Assembly: GCA_019637435.1 (NCBI GenBank)
Contig: JAHBVO010000003.1
Location: 124,001-188,000 of the forward strand
DNA from: Candidatus Obscuribacterales bacterium
GTDB lineage: Bacteria; Cyanobacteriota; Vampirovibrionia; Obscuribacterales; Obscuribacteraceae
Direction of reading: 5' to 3'
Length of the DNA: 64,000 nucleotides
The notes beneath the pieces are model-generated. The model had not been told where the DNA came from. It ran no database searches and was given only the letters and a program-made list of their open reading frames with translations. Positions 27,007 through 36,133 of the stretch are shown piece after piece; the first letter of the stretch is position 1, and each line of letters begins with the position of its first letter. The position numbers were made by a program, and so were the translations under genes.

Positions 27007-28425
27007 CTACTGCTGCGCCAGGTTGCCGAGCACGCGCGCGAGCTTGGCGGCGAGCACGTCGACCGGCGGCACAGAGCGGTATTCAGGGATGTCGAGCCGC
27101 AAGTACGGACCGACGGCAGTGGGCGTCACGACCGTGTCGCCTTCCTGCAAAGCATGTTTGACAGCGCCCGCCGTCACTCCGCCCTGCTCGATTGCGAAGC
27201 AAACGATCGAGGGCACAAGAGGACGCGACGCAGTCGATTCGAGCACCCGTACTCCGGCAATGCTCGAAAGCGCCTTCACGATCTTGGTGCGTTCCGCTTC
27301 CACCAGGGCGAGCTGGTTGCGACGCCGTTCTGCGAACGAATCGCCCTTGCCGCGCTGATAGAAGTACATGAACGCCGCATTCATAGCCGCAATTTCGGGA
27401 AGCGAAACCGCACCGCGTTTCAAAATCCACTCGGGCAGACGCTCTTCGAAGCGCGGCTCGAACTGGAAGTGAGCAAGTGCCGCCTCCTGAGGGAAATCCG
27501 CTTCCTGCGTCTTCTCGATGAAGATCTGGACGAGCTCTTCACGCATCGCAAAGGCCGATGCCGTCAGCAGACCGCCCAGCGCCTTGGAGGCACTGAACAG
27601 ATACGCGTCGCAGTACGACAGCGGGTCAGCGGTGGCTTCGGCATCGCGACGAGCCATGCCCTGCTCATCATCGACTACGAAGAAGAGGTTGTGGCCCCGC
27701 TTGCGCAGGTCGCGAACCAGAGCGGCCACCTCTTTCACGGGCAGCAACCGACCGGTTTCGCTCACGGTCGGCAACACGATGCATCCGCAAGTGCCGGCTC
27801 CGGAGGAGGACTGGACGACGGCTTCTTCCAGCGCGCCAACGAGCTGGTCGTTGTCGAGACTGGAGAGATTGATCGACTTTTCCTCGACTTCCTTACCCAC
27901 CGGATAGGCGAGCGTGGAGCCGCTCTCGAAGAACACCTTCGTCACAGGAGCGAATGAAGCGTTCTTCGCTTCCACGGCGTCGCCACCATCTTCGGTGACA
28001 CGCACGAGGAACACCTTGCGAAGATAGCTCGGCAGCCCGCCTGCGAACCCACGGAAGTCGGGATGACGTCCGACGTGGAACAGCATGCGAGTGGCGAGCG
28101 TGACCGACGAGCGACCGGAGGCATCCAGGATGACCGGAACATCGTCGGAGAGCGCGAGAACCTTACGCGTCCAGTAGCGCGCGTAGTCGGTTTCTTGCTC
28201 GTAATAATCGTTGAGAGCATCGACGTCGCCTGCGCCGACAAAGCGCAAGACGGAAGCGATGCTGTTCTTCGCCGGCGCGAACATCTCGGTCGTCGGCGAG
28301 GCGATGTTGGTGCCGGCCCACCAGTTGCGCCACTTCTGTTTCCAGGCCACACCGTGGACTGGAACCGGGGAGAGACTGGCAGCCGGAGCCACCAGACCTT
28401 GTCCAATCGGGTCGAATCTCTTCAT
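27007..28425 (-). CDS. PLP-dependent fold-type-I enzyme, class V aminotransferase-like
   Basis: 472 residues from the ATG at 28425, chosen because GTGAGG precedes it; the frame is open 41 codons further up without a site. PLP landmarks: Asp252 in FFVVDDEQGMA and the Schiff-base Lys281 in FSASKALGG, plus DASGRSS near 101 and an SETG turn at 222-225. The sequence order suits class V aminotransferases or alpha-oxoamine-synthase-like enzymes acting on a small amino acid; the reaction cannot be fixed from sequence. The N-terminal 60 residues contain a Trp-rich stretch (WKQKWRNWWAGTN). Single gene between hairpins. Confidence 0.75.
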   Translation of the reverse strand: MKRFDPIGQGLVAPAASLSPVPVHGVAWKQKWRNWWAGTNIASPTTEMFAPAKNSIASVLRFVGAGDVDALNDYYEQETDYARYWTRKVLALSDDVPVILDASGRSSVTLATRMLFHVGRHPDFRGFAGGLPSYLRKVFLVRVTEDGGDAVEAKNASFAPVTKVFFESGSTLAYPVGKEVEEKSINLSSLDNDQLVGALEEAVVQSSSGAGTCGCIVLPTVSETGRLLPVKEVAALVRDLRKRGHNLFFVVDDEQGMARRDAEATADPLSYCDAYLFSASKALGGLLTASAFAMREELVQIFIEKTQEADFPQEAALAHFQFEPRFEERLPEWILKRGAVSLPEIAAMNAAFMYFYQRGKGDSFAERRRNQLALVEAERTKIVKALSSIAGVRVLESTASRPLVPSIVCFAIEQGGVTAGAVKHALQEGDTVVTPTAVGPYLRLDIPEYRSVPPVDVLAAKLARVLGNLAQQ

Positions 28426-28609
28426 ATAGACCTCACTGAAGTAAGGGTTGAAACGCTTCCAGCCGGAAGCTTCCTCAAATCGGAAATTCGAACGTGGCCG
28501 TAAGCACGGTCGTTCGACCACTTCGCGGGATGCGAAGCTGGGCTCCATAAAGAATTCACGGAGACCAGGAAAGCGCCGGCACAGCGACGGCGTTTTCCTG
28601 GTCCCCGAG

Positions 28610-28690
28610 AAAAAAACGGAAGCTGGAGCTGCATCGACCAGGCGACTCGGTTTTTAAACCGAATCGACCATCCTTTGCAGCCCCAGCCCC
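28610..28690 (-). terminator. Intrinsic terminator of fadE
   Basis: Long stem: outer arms GCTGGAGCTGCA (28622-28633) / TGCAGCCCCAGC (28676-28687) plus an inner CGGTTT/AAACCG pair, followed on the minus strand by a T7 run (28616-28610). A second strong hairpin (GACCAGGAAAGCGCCG 28563-28578 / 28588-28603) lies just beyond, in the leader of the PLP-enzyme gene. The 337-bp gap holds nothing else recognisable. Confidence 0.75.
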
Positions 28691-28762
28691 GTTCAAAACA
28701 TCACAGCACCATTAGTGGTGCCCAAGAGCCGCAACCCTCAGGCACCACTTCCGGTATCAGAC

Positions 28763-31081
28763 TCAGTCGAGGTAATACTCGTCGTGGGTGTACACGTCGA
28801 CCTCGATCGCCTTGATCTTGGCGGCATTCGCGACCGCGAGCCGGTCGGCTTCCGCCTTCGTGAGCACACCGATCTCGACCGCCTGAGCGGCGACTTCGGC
28901 GTTGATCGCGCCGCGAGGCAGCGTGCGCGCCTTCTGGGCAGCGATGACCTTGTCGACCAGCGGCTGGGTTTCGCTGGTGAGGCGGAAAGCCTCGATCAGC
29001 TGACCGAGCCCGAGCTCGTCGCCGGCAGGCACGAACACACCGTCGGTGAGACGGTTGAACTGCTCGCCGTAGGTCTGCACCGTCGCCGCCGCCTTGCGGG
29101 CAAGAGCGTCGGACGGAGCGCGACCGAGCGGGTTGAGCCGCAGGGTGGCCGCACCGACAGTGCGCATCAGGAAGCCAAGGACGGGCACGTCGAAGTTGGC
29201 ATAGATGCCCTCGAACGCCGTCTGCACTTCGCTCAGCGCCTGCGTCAGCGCGTAGCGCACGAGCGGCAGGTCTTCCTTGCGACGACCTTCAGCCTCGAAG
29301 CGCCGCAGCGCCGAGAAGCCGAGCAGCATCCAGGCCACCGCGTCGGCGTACCGACCGGTGAGCATCTGGCGCGCCTTGAGCTTGCCGCCGACCGTGAACA
29401 TCGCCAGGTCGGTGAGCGTGCCGAAGTGGGCAGCCGCCCAGCCCAGGCGCCGGTAGTAGGACCGCGTCTCCGGAGCGACCCGGGGAACGCTGGTGGTCCA
29501 GCCGCGCGTCAGGCTCCGCACGCCGGTGCGCACGAGGCCCAGACCGAAGTGGGTCATCCAGCCCAGCAGGTTCCAGCGGAAGGCCGGAACGTCGCTGTCG
29601 TCGACCGCATGCACCACCTTGAGCGCGTAGGGATGGCAGCGGGTGGCGCCCTGACCAAAGATCATCAGGGTACGCGTGAGGATGTTGGCACCCTCGACGG
29701 TGATGCCGACCGGAGCACCGGTGTAGCCCTTGGCCAGGACGTTGCGCGGGCCCTGCATGACGGCGGAACCAGCCATGATGTCCATGGCGTCGATGCCGTT
29801 CTTGCGCGCGATCTCGGTCGTGTACGCCTTCAGGACCGCGGAGGTCACCGGCGGCTGCACGCCCGAGTCGACGGCCGAGCACACGAAGATGCGCGCCGCG
29901 TCCAGCATGTAGGTCATGGCCGCGATCGAAGCGACCTTTTCCTCGATGCCTTCCATCTGACCGATCTGGCGGTTGAACTGCGAACGCACCATCGAATAGG
30001 CACCGGCCGCAGCGGCCGAGATCTTCAGGTTGCCGACCGCACCAGCGGGAAGCGAGACGCAGCGACCGCCGGCGAGCTGCTCCATGAGCATCTTCCAGCC
30101 GCCGCCGGCGTAAGCCGGACCGCCGATGATGTTGTCGAGCGGGACGACCACGTCATCACCCTTGAGCGTGCCGTTCTCGAACGGCTCGCCGATCGGGATG
30201 TGGTGCGGACCGTTGACGAACCCGGGGGTGCCCTTGTGGATCAGCACGCAGGTGATGCCGATATCGCCCTTGTTCTCCGCGGTCGACTTGCCCAGCAGGT
30301 TGTCGGGGTCCGACAGCTGGATGGCGACGGTGCAGAGGTTGGCGATCGGCGCCAGCGTGATGTAGCGCTTCTCGAAGTTCATCTTGATCTTGACCTGACC
30401 GTCGGTGTCGCGGAAAACGACGCCTTCGGACTTCATGCTGGCGGCATCGGAGCCGGCAGTCTTCTCGGTCAGACCGAAACACGGGACGTATTCGCCCGAC
30501 GCCAGCTTCGGCAGGTAAGCCTGCTTCTGCTCGTCGGTGCCGTAGTGGATGAGGAGCTCACCGGCGCCCAGCGAGTTCGGGATCATGACCCGCACGCCGA
30601 CGGTGAACGAGTACGGCGTCAGGGTGTGCAGGATGGTCGAGACGGCCAGGCGGGAGAAGCCCTTGCCACCGAACTCCTTGGGGATGATCAGCCCCATGAA
30701 GCCCTGCGCCTTGATGAAGTCGAAGACGTGCTCGGGGACACGGCGCGTCTTGCCGACCTGGTGATGGTCGAACATGCGACACAGCTCGACGAGCGGTCCG
30801 TCGATGAAAGCCTGCTCTTCGGCCGTCAGCCCACCATAGGGCTTGTCGAGCATCGAGCGAAAGTTGGGCTTACCGGCGAAGATATCGCCATCGAGCCAGA
30901 CATCCCCGGCCTCGAGCGCCTGGCGCTCGGTCTCGGAGATTTGCGGAAGAACCTTCATCTTCTTCATCGTGTTCATGATGAAACGGAAGACGGGGTCACC
31001 ACGGCGTCCCTTGCCGGAGTTTCCGCTGATCGAACCTTCCGCGGCGTTGCCCCGCGGATTTTTATCGTTTTTCAGACTCAT
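28763..31081 (-). CDS. fadE: FadE-type acyl-CoA dehydrogenase
   Basis: 772 residues from the ATG at 31081, close to the ~815 of E. coli FadE and about twice a normal acyl-CoA dehydrogenase. The N-terminal LTAEEQAFIDGPLVELCRM matches FadE. Then the FAD-binding core: GFMGLIIPKEFGGKGFS, CFGLTEKTAGSDAASM, and the GITVEGANILTRTLMIFGQG helix. The C-terminal DUF1974-like region ends GVLTKAEADRLAVANAAKI. It oxidises acyl-CoA to trans-2-enoyl-CoA in beta-oxidation, using FAD. No other beta-oxidation gene lies nearby; the SDR at 11341 might act on lipid intermediates, but this is a guess. Confidence 0.88.
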   Translation of the reverse strand: MSLKNDKNPRGNAAEGSISGNSGKGRRGDPVFRFIMNTMKKMKVLPQISETERQALEAGDVWLDGDIFAGKPNFRSMLDKPYGGLTAEEQAFIDGPLVELCRMFDHHQVGKTRRVPEHVFDFIKAQGFMGLIIPKEFGGKGFSRLAVSTILHTLTPYSFTVGVRVMIPNSLGAGELLIHYGTDEQKQAYLPKLASGEYVPCFGLTEKTAGSDAASMKSEGVVFRDTDGQVKIKMNFEKRYITLAPIANLCTVAIQLSDPDNLLGKSTAENKGDIGITCVLIHKGTPGFVNGPHHIPIGEPFENGTLKGDDVVVPLDNIIGGPAYAGGGWKMLMEQLAGGRCVSLPAGAVGNLKISAAAAGAYSMVRSQFNRQIGQMEGIEEKVASIAAMTYMLDAARIFVCSAVDSGVQPPVTSAVLKAYTTEIARKNGIDAMDIMAGSAVMQGPRNVLAKGYTGAPVGITVEGANILTRTLMIFGQGATRCHPYALKVVHAVDDSDVPAFRWNLLGWMTHFGLGLVRTGVRSLTRGWTTSVPRVAPETRSYYRRLGWAAAHFGTLTDLAMFTVGGKLKARQMLTGRYADAVAWMLLGFSALRRFEAEGRRKEDLPLVRYALTQALSEVQTAFEGIYANFDVPVLGFLMRTVGAATLRLNPLGRAPSDALARKAAATVQTYGEQFNRLTDGVFVPAGDELGLGQLIEAFRLTSETQPLVDKVIAAQKARTLPRGAINAEVAAQAVEIGVLTKAEADRLAVANAAKIKAIEVDVYTHDEYYLD

Positions 31082-31185
31082 GATTATTGTCCTTGAACTC
31101 CAGTCCTCGCGGACCGAAGGGGAAGTGAATTGCAGCAAGAAGGGCTCAACGCGAGCCACGACAAAAACCGAATTCAGACGGATGC

Positions 31186-31207
31186 GGAGCGGGCGAGTGC
31201 CCGCTCC
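31186..31207 (-). terminator. Terminator-like hairpin after the M4 peptidase gene
   Basis: Perfect stem GGAGCGGGC (31186-31194) / GCCCGCTCC (31199-31207), loop GAGT, 32 bp past the stop at 31240. A TTTTTG run follows about 20 bp later on the minus strand. Confidence 0.6.
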
Positions 31208-31239
31208 GCTCCGAGTAAACACTCAGCGGTAAGCCGAGA

Positions 31240-32256
31240 TCACAGACCGACGGCGGCCCAGGCAGCCTTGAGGTCGGCTTCCAGGGTCGGGTGCAGCGCG
31301 CGGCAGTTCTCCAGCGACTTGGCGACGAACGCCTTGAAGTCGGCCTTCGAGGTGACGCGGTTGGCACCGCAGTTGGTGGCGTACCAGATCTCGAACGGAC
31401 GCTCCCAGGCGTTGCCGCCGACGGCGCGCGCGAAGGTCGCGAACGCCTTGTTCGGGATGCCCGAGTTGATGTGCACGCCGCCGTTGTCGGACCAGCCGGT
31501 GTAGAGGTCCTTCATGTGGGCCGGCTGCGGGTCCTTGCCGGTCTTCGGGTCGTCGTACGCGGTGCCCGGGTTGAGCATGTCGCGCAGCGCGCGGCCGTTG
31601 ACCTTCTTGGTCCACAGGCCCGGGCCGACCAGCCAGCTGTCGTCGGCAGCGGAGAGCTTCTGACGGTACTGGCGGCAGAGCACGCCGACGACGTCGGAGA
31701 AGTGCTCGTTGAGCGCGCCGGACTGGCCCTGGTAGACGAGGGACGAGGTGTGCTCGGTGACGCCGTGCGCCATCTCGTGGCCGACGACGTCCTCGATGAC
31801 GAACGTCTGGAACAGGTCGCCGTCACCGTCGCCGTACGTCATCTGCGAACCGTTCCAGAACGCGTTGTTGTACTTGCGACCGTAGTGCACGGTGCCGACC
31901 AGCGCCATGCCGGCGTCGTCGATGGAGTTGCGCTTCACGACCTGCGCCAGGAAGTCCTTGACGCCGCCGTGGAATTCGTAGGCGTTGTCGACGACCACGT
32001 CGCCGGTGGCCTTGTCGCCTTCGAAGCGGGCCTTGGTGCCCGGCAGCGACTGACGGCCCTGGGCGTCGTAGATCTTGCGGTCGCCGTTGCCGGCGCCGGC
32101 GAAGAGACCCGGGCGGCGAGCGACGAGCGACTGCCCCTTCTGGAACAGCTTCTGGGTCTCGACCAGGGTGAGAGCGTAGTTGAGGTTGTTCGGGTTACGG
32201 CGAGCGAGCTCGAGGAGCAGGTCCGCGTAGATGTACCCTTCGATGTGGTGACTCAT
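31240..32256 (-). CDS. M4 (thermolysin-family) metallopeptidase, protealysin-like
   Basis: 338 residues; AAAGGT 8 bp before the ATG. Zinc site HEMAH at 160-164 (Glu161 catalytic) in VVGHEMAHGVTEHTS, third ligand Glu184 in GALNEHFSD, and the substrate-stabilising His262 in DNGGVHINSGIPNKAF. The N-terminal stretch of about 90 residues is short and there is no signal peptide, like protealysin/grimelysin and unlike secreted thermolysins (about 500-residue precursors). It may act inside the cell or leave by a non-Sec route. A short hairpin AGAAGCAC/GTGCTTCT lies in its 5' leader near 32280-32299. Confidence 0.92.
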   Translation of the reverse strand: MSHHIEGYIYADLLLELARRNPNNLNYALTLVETQKLFQKGQSLVARRPGLFAGAGNGDRKIYDAQGRQSLPGTKARFEGDKATGDVVVDNAYEFHGGVKDFLAQVVKRNSIDDAGMALVGTVHYGRKYNNAFWNGSQMTYGDGDGDLFQTFVIEDVVGHEMAHGVTEHTSSLVYQGQSGALNEHFSDVVGVLCRQYRQKLSAADDSWLVGPGLWTKKVNGRALRDMLNPGTAYDDPKTGKDPQPAHMKDLYTGWSDNGGVHINSGIPNKAFATFARAVGGNAWERPFEIWYATNCGANRVTSKADFKAFVAKSLENCRALHPTLEADLKAAWAAVGL

Positions 32257-33234
32257 TTGAATTACCTTTCAGGTTAGGAGAAGCACGACGGTGCTTCTGT
32301 CAGAGGTTGAATTTCGCAGGCGAAAACCCCGGTCATGTATTGACCCGGAGCCTGACTAAGAGAAGTCTCCCGAACCAAAACGCCAGCCTAGAAAACCTCG
32401 CGAAACACAAAACCTGCTCTTCCACCGAACTCAAAGACAGAGCCGGGAGAAGTGCGAGTTGGTTAAGTGATCGCGAAGTAGGAGGTTTTCTTCGACTAAA
32501 CAGTAAAGGTTAAGGATGCAGAAAGACCCTAGCTGTAAAGACCGAAACTAAGCAACTCTCAGGCATTAGATGTGTATAAGCACTATATACATACTTGGCA
32601 TTGCCGCGCCTCGTGAAAGACAGTTTATGAGAGGAGCCGGCTAACAGCTAGCAGAGCTGACGCCAATAGCGCGAGCCATGATCAGTCCAACCAAAAGCCA
32701 ACCCTGCGCCACCATATGCAGTGCTTGACATTTAGGCTGCCAAGAACAGGGTTTACGCGCGCGCAGAGCCAGAATTAGCTATGTCTGATTTGAATCTCAA
32801 GAGGAGTAGAAAGTACTGTTTACTCGCTATAACCTTTGCATCTTTACGTGACAGGCCACTAAGTAACAGTTCCTCGATGTGCGCGAAAACCTGTTCTAGA
32901 GCTGATTTTAATCGGCGTGAACCTTAACGTGTTTCGTGACTACTCAGTCATGATGCGCGTTTCGATAAAAGTGTTTTCCGGCCAGATGAGAGGAAGAACT
33001 GTTGTCGACTGGTTTTACAGGCAGACGCACTTCAACATGAGCGGCTCCTAATAACTGTCAAGACGAGAGTGAAGGTTAACAGTAGCTTACTTTCTTGCGA
33101 CGAGAGAGAGACAATAAGTCTCGATCAGGATCAGTTCAACACGGCTGCTCCGCTGCGGGCTCAACCTCGAAGCGCACGCCAGCCGGAAGAATGGATTACT
33201 GCAGACAAGAAAAATATTCGGAGTAAGTAAGCAA
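32257..33234. other. 978-bp divergent intergenic region
   Basis: It lies between the minus-strand M4 gene and the plus-strand M1 aminopeptidase gene. Base composition is more AT-rich than the flanking genes. Only frames of fewer than 70 codons without ribosome binding sites occur. A TTGACA near 32727 lacks a good -10. I see no repeat copy, tRNA or small gene. Confidence 0.55.
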
Positions 33235-35943
33235 ATGACTAAGCCTGACGATTCAATCGCAATTTCTCAGGCCGATTTCAGACTGCCCCGCCACGTCATC
33301 CCCAGCCGTTATGACATGACCCTGCGCCCCGACCTGAAGGAATTCACCTTCACGGGCGACGAAGTCGTCGATATCGAGATTCTCGAAGCGACGAGTGAAA
33401 TCAAGGTCAACGCCAAGAAGCTGGAGATCCCCAGCGCGTTCGTCGTCAAGGCTGACGGCACGCGCCTGAACGGCAAAGTCGAGATTGACGAGAAGACCGA
33501 GATCGCAACCATCACGTTCGCGGGCGTACTTGGGAAAGGCGCATGGAAACTCCATTGCACCTTCTCCGGTGTGCTCAACGACAAGCTCAAGGGTTTCTAC
33601 CGCAGCTTCTGGACCGACGACCAGGGCGGCAAGCATGCAATCGCTTGCACCCAGTTCGAAGCTACCGACGCGCGGCAGGCCTTCCCTTGCTTCGACGAAC
33701 CCGAGTTCAAAGCCACTTTCAAGTGCGCGCTCGAGGTCGATGAAAACCTGACCGCGATCTCCAACGGTCGCGTGCTCAAGGAAGAAGTGCTCGACGCCGG
33801 CATCCAGTATGTCAGCGTGCGCGCTTCCGACGCCAAGCCGGTCAGCAAGAAGCGCGTCGAATTCGCGGAAACGATGAAGATGTCCACGTACCTCGTGGCA
33901 TTCATCGTCGGCGAGTTCAAGAGCTCCAAGCCGGTCAACGTCAACGGCAAGGAAGTCCGCATCTGGTGCGTTCCCGGCAAGGAACACCTGATGGACTTCG
34001 CTCTGAAAGCCGCGTCCTTCGGGCTCGACTGGTACGAGAAGTACTTCAACATCGCCTACCCGGGCGGCGACAAGGTCGACCACATCGCCATTCCCGACTT
34101 CGCGTCGGGCGCGATGGAGAACCTCGGCGCCATCACCTACCGCGAAACAGCGTTGCTCGTCGACGAGAAAACCGCTCCGCACTCCGCGCTCAAGCGCGTC
34201 GCCGAAGTCGTTCTCCACGAGCTCGCCCACATGTGGTTCGGCGACCTGGTCACGATGGGTTGGTGGAACGGACTGTGGTTGAACGAATCGTTCGCCACGT
34301 TCATGGAAAACCTCTGCCTGCATCACTGGAAGCCGGATTGGAACGTCTGGGAGGAATTCGCTCTCGGTCGCGCCGCCGCTGCCCGTCTCGATGCGCTCAA
34401 GTCCACCCACCCGATCGAGTGCCCCGTCCACCATCCGGACGAGATTGACGAACTGTTCGACCTGATCTCTTACGAGAAGGGCTGTTCGGTTCTCTATCAA
34501 ATCCACCAGTTCATCGGCAAGGACGCGTTCCAGCACGGCATCCGCGCTTATCTCAAGAAGCATTCGTTCGGCAACACCGAGACGCATGACCTCTGGGACG
34601 CGCTGGAATCCTCGTGCAAAGAGCTCGGTCTCAACCTGCCGGTCCGCGACATCATGGATGCCTGGGTGTTCACCCTCGGCCATCCAGTCATTGAAGTGAA
34701 GGAAGGCAGCGCCGAAGGCACTGTCGTCCTGCGCCAGAAGCAATTCACCTTCCTCCCTCCCGATAATGACGCCAAAGCGACGCTCTGGCCGATTCCCGTC
34801 ACCATGCGGATCGCGAAGAAGGACGGTTCCTCCGAGGAAAAGAAACTCGTGCTCAAGGGCGAGGAAGAATCGGTCTACGTGGGCGAAAACTACGATCACG
34901 TCGTGGTCAACGCCGGCGGTTCCGGATTCTACCGTGTGGTTTACTCGCACGGCCTCAATGAGCGCTTGATCGGCGACGTCCAGCGTTGCCTCTCGGTCGT
35001 GGAGCGCTTCAATCTCGTCAACGACAGCTGGGCTACGGTGCGCGCGCGCATCACGCCTGTCACCGACTACCTGGAAGTGGTCAAACTCTTCAGCGGTGAA
35101 GAAGACCCGAACGTCTGGTCCACCATCTGTGGTTCCATGTCGGCGCTCAACCGGCTCGTCTCCGGCTCGCACAGAACGGCTCTTCAAAAGGTCGTTCGCG
35201 AACTGATCGGACCTGCCGTCGAGAAGCTGGGCTGGGATCAGCGTCCGGGCGATTCGATCCAGACGCGCGAGCTGCGCGGCACCCTGATCGGAACCCTGGG
35301 CACCATCGGCGATGATGCCGCCGTGCAGAAGAAAGCGGCCGAATACTTCGACAAGTGGAAGAAGGACAAGGCATCCGTCGAAGCCAACGTCGTCCCGGCA
35401 CTCGTGAGCATCCTGGCTTACACCGGCGACGAAAAGCGCTACGACGAATTCGACCAGCTCTCCAAGGAAGCCACCACGCCACAGGACACGCTGCGCTTCA
35501 TCAATGCGCTCGCGCGTTTCCGTGACGCCAAGCTCCTGGAGCGCACGATCGCCAAGTGCCTCTCCGACGAGGTCAAGACTCAGGACGCCCCGTATCTGTT
35601 CGCGAGCCTGCTCGCCAACGAAGATGCCGGTCCGGCGGCCTGGAAGTTCCTGACCGAGAAGTTCGACGACATGGTCGCCGCCTATCCGGAAAACGGCGTC
35701 GTGCGCATGTGCGGTGCCGCCGAGTACCTCGACAAAGAGGCGCTCGCCGACGAAGTCCGCACTTTCTTCTCGACGAAGAAGGTGAAATCGGGTGACATGG
35801 CTGTCGCTCAGATGCTTGAGCAGCTCGAAATCAACCTGCAACTCCGCAAGGAGCAGGCCGCGCCTCTCGAGATGCACCTGGTGCCTGTCACCACTGACGG
35901 TGCCAAGCAGGAAGCAACCGCGGGCTCGAAGAAGTCCAAGTAA
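33235..35943 (+). CDS. M1 family aminopeptidase, copy 1
   Basis: 902 residues, usual for the family. GGAG lies about 11 bp before the ATG. Exopeptidase motif GAMEN at 292-296, zinc site HELAH at 328-332 in VVLHELAHMWFGDLVT, third ligand Glu351 in WLNESFATF. N-terminal beta domain 15-215, catalytic domain to about 480, Ig-like domain, and a C-terminal helical (ERAP1-C-like) domain. Removes N-terminal amino acids from peptides; no signal peptide, so cytoplasmic peptide recycling is likely. Closest to Ape2/tricorn-interacting-factor-type enzymes. The C-terminus is a Lys-rich tail. A second copy lies 190 bp downstream. Confidence 0.93.
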   Translation: MTKPDDSIAISQADFRLPRHVIPSRYDMTLRPDLKEFTFTGDEVVDIEILEATSEIKVNAKKLEIPSAFVVKADGTRLNGKVEIDEKTEIATITFAGVLGKGAWKLHCTFSGVLNDKLKGFYRSFWTDDQGGKHAIACTQFEATDARQAFPCFDEPEFKATFKCALEVDENLTAISNGRVLKEEVLDAGIQYVSVRASDAKPVSKKRVEFAETMKMSTYLVAFIVGEFKSSKPVNVNGKEVRIWCVPGKEHLMDFALKAASFGLDWYEKYFNIAYPGGDKVDHIAIPDFASGAMENLGAITYRETALLVDEKTAPHSALKRVAEVVLHELAHMWFGDLVTMGWWNGLWLNESFATFMENLCLHHWKPDWNVWEEFALGRAAAARLDALKSTHPIECPVHHPDEIDELFDLISYEKGCSVLYQIHQFIGKDAFQHGIRAYLKKHSFGNTETHDLWDALESSCKELGLNLPVRDIMDAWVFTLGHPVIEVKEGSAEGTVVLRQKQFTFLPPDNDAKATLWPIPVTMRIAKKDGSSEEKKLVLKGEEESVYVGENYDHVVVNAGGSGFYRVVYSHGLNERLIGDVQRCLSVVERFNLVNDSWATVRARITPVTDYLEVVKLFSGEEDPNVWSTICGSMSALNRLVSGSHRTALQKVVRELIGPAVEKLGWDQRPGDSIQTRELRGTLIGTLGTIGDDAAVQKKAAEYFDKWKKDKASVEANVVPALVSILAYTGDEKRYDEFDQLSKEATTPQDTLRFINALARFRDAKLLERTIAKCLSDEVKTQDAPYLFASLLANEDAGPAAWKFLTEKFDDMVAAYPENGVVRMCGAAEYLDKEALADEVRTFFSTKKVKSGDMAVAQMLEQLEINLQLRKEQAAPLEMHLVPVTTDGAKQEATAGSKKSK

Positions 35944-36021
35944 TTCGGTAGGTGGGGCGAGAACGGTCCTCGGACCGGCTCTCCTCACCTCAGCCGACGA
36001 GCCTGAAATTGCACGCTTTTG

Positions 36022-36056
36022 GGAGGGCGGTCCACTCGGATCGCCCTCCTTCTTTT
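36022..36056 (+). terminator. Intrinsic terminator between the two M1 genes
   Basis: Stem GGAGGGCG (36022-36029) / CGCCCTCC (36042-36049) then TTCTTTT. A second hairpin without T-run (GGTGGGGCGAG... at about 35951-35989) precedes it. The two M1 genes are thus probably separate transcription units. Confidence 0.75.
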
Positions 36057-36133
36057 CCGGTCGAAAAACTTAGGTTAGGTCTGTTGCGACCTTGGCATAA
36101 GAGGGTTGGACCCCACGCCGAACAGAGGGTTTA

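Noticed and set aside
28715..31096. 793-codon plus-strand open frame opposite fadE
   Set aside because: Antisense shadow of fadE; Asp/Arg/Val-rich with no domain.
33253..35988. 911-codon minus-strand open frame opposite the first M1 gene
   Set aside because: It mirrors a clear aminopeptidase gene; strong codon bias in the real gene keeps the antisense frame open. No ribosome binding site or family motif.
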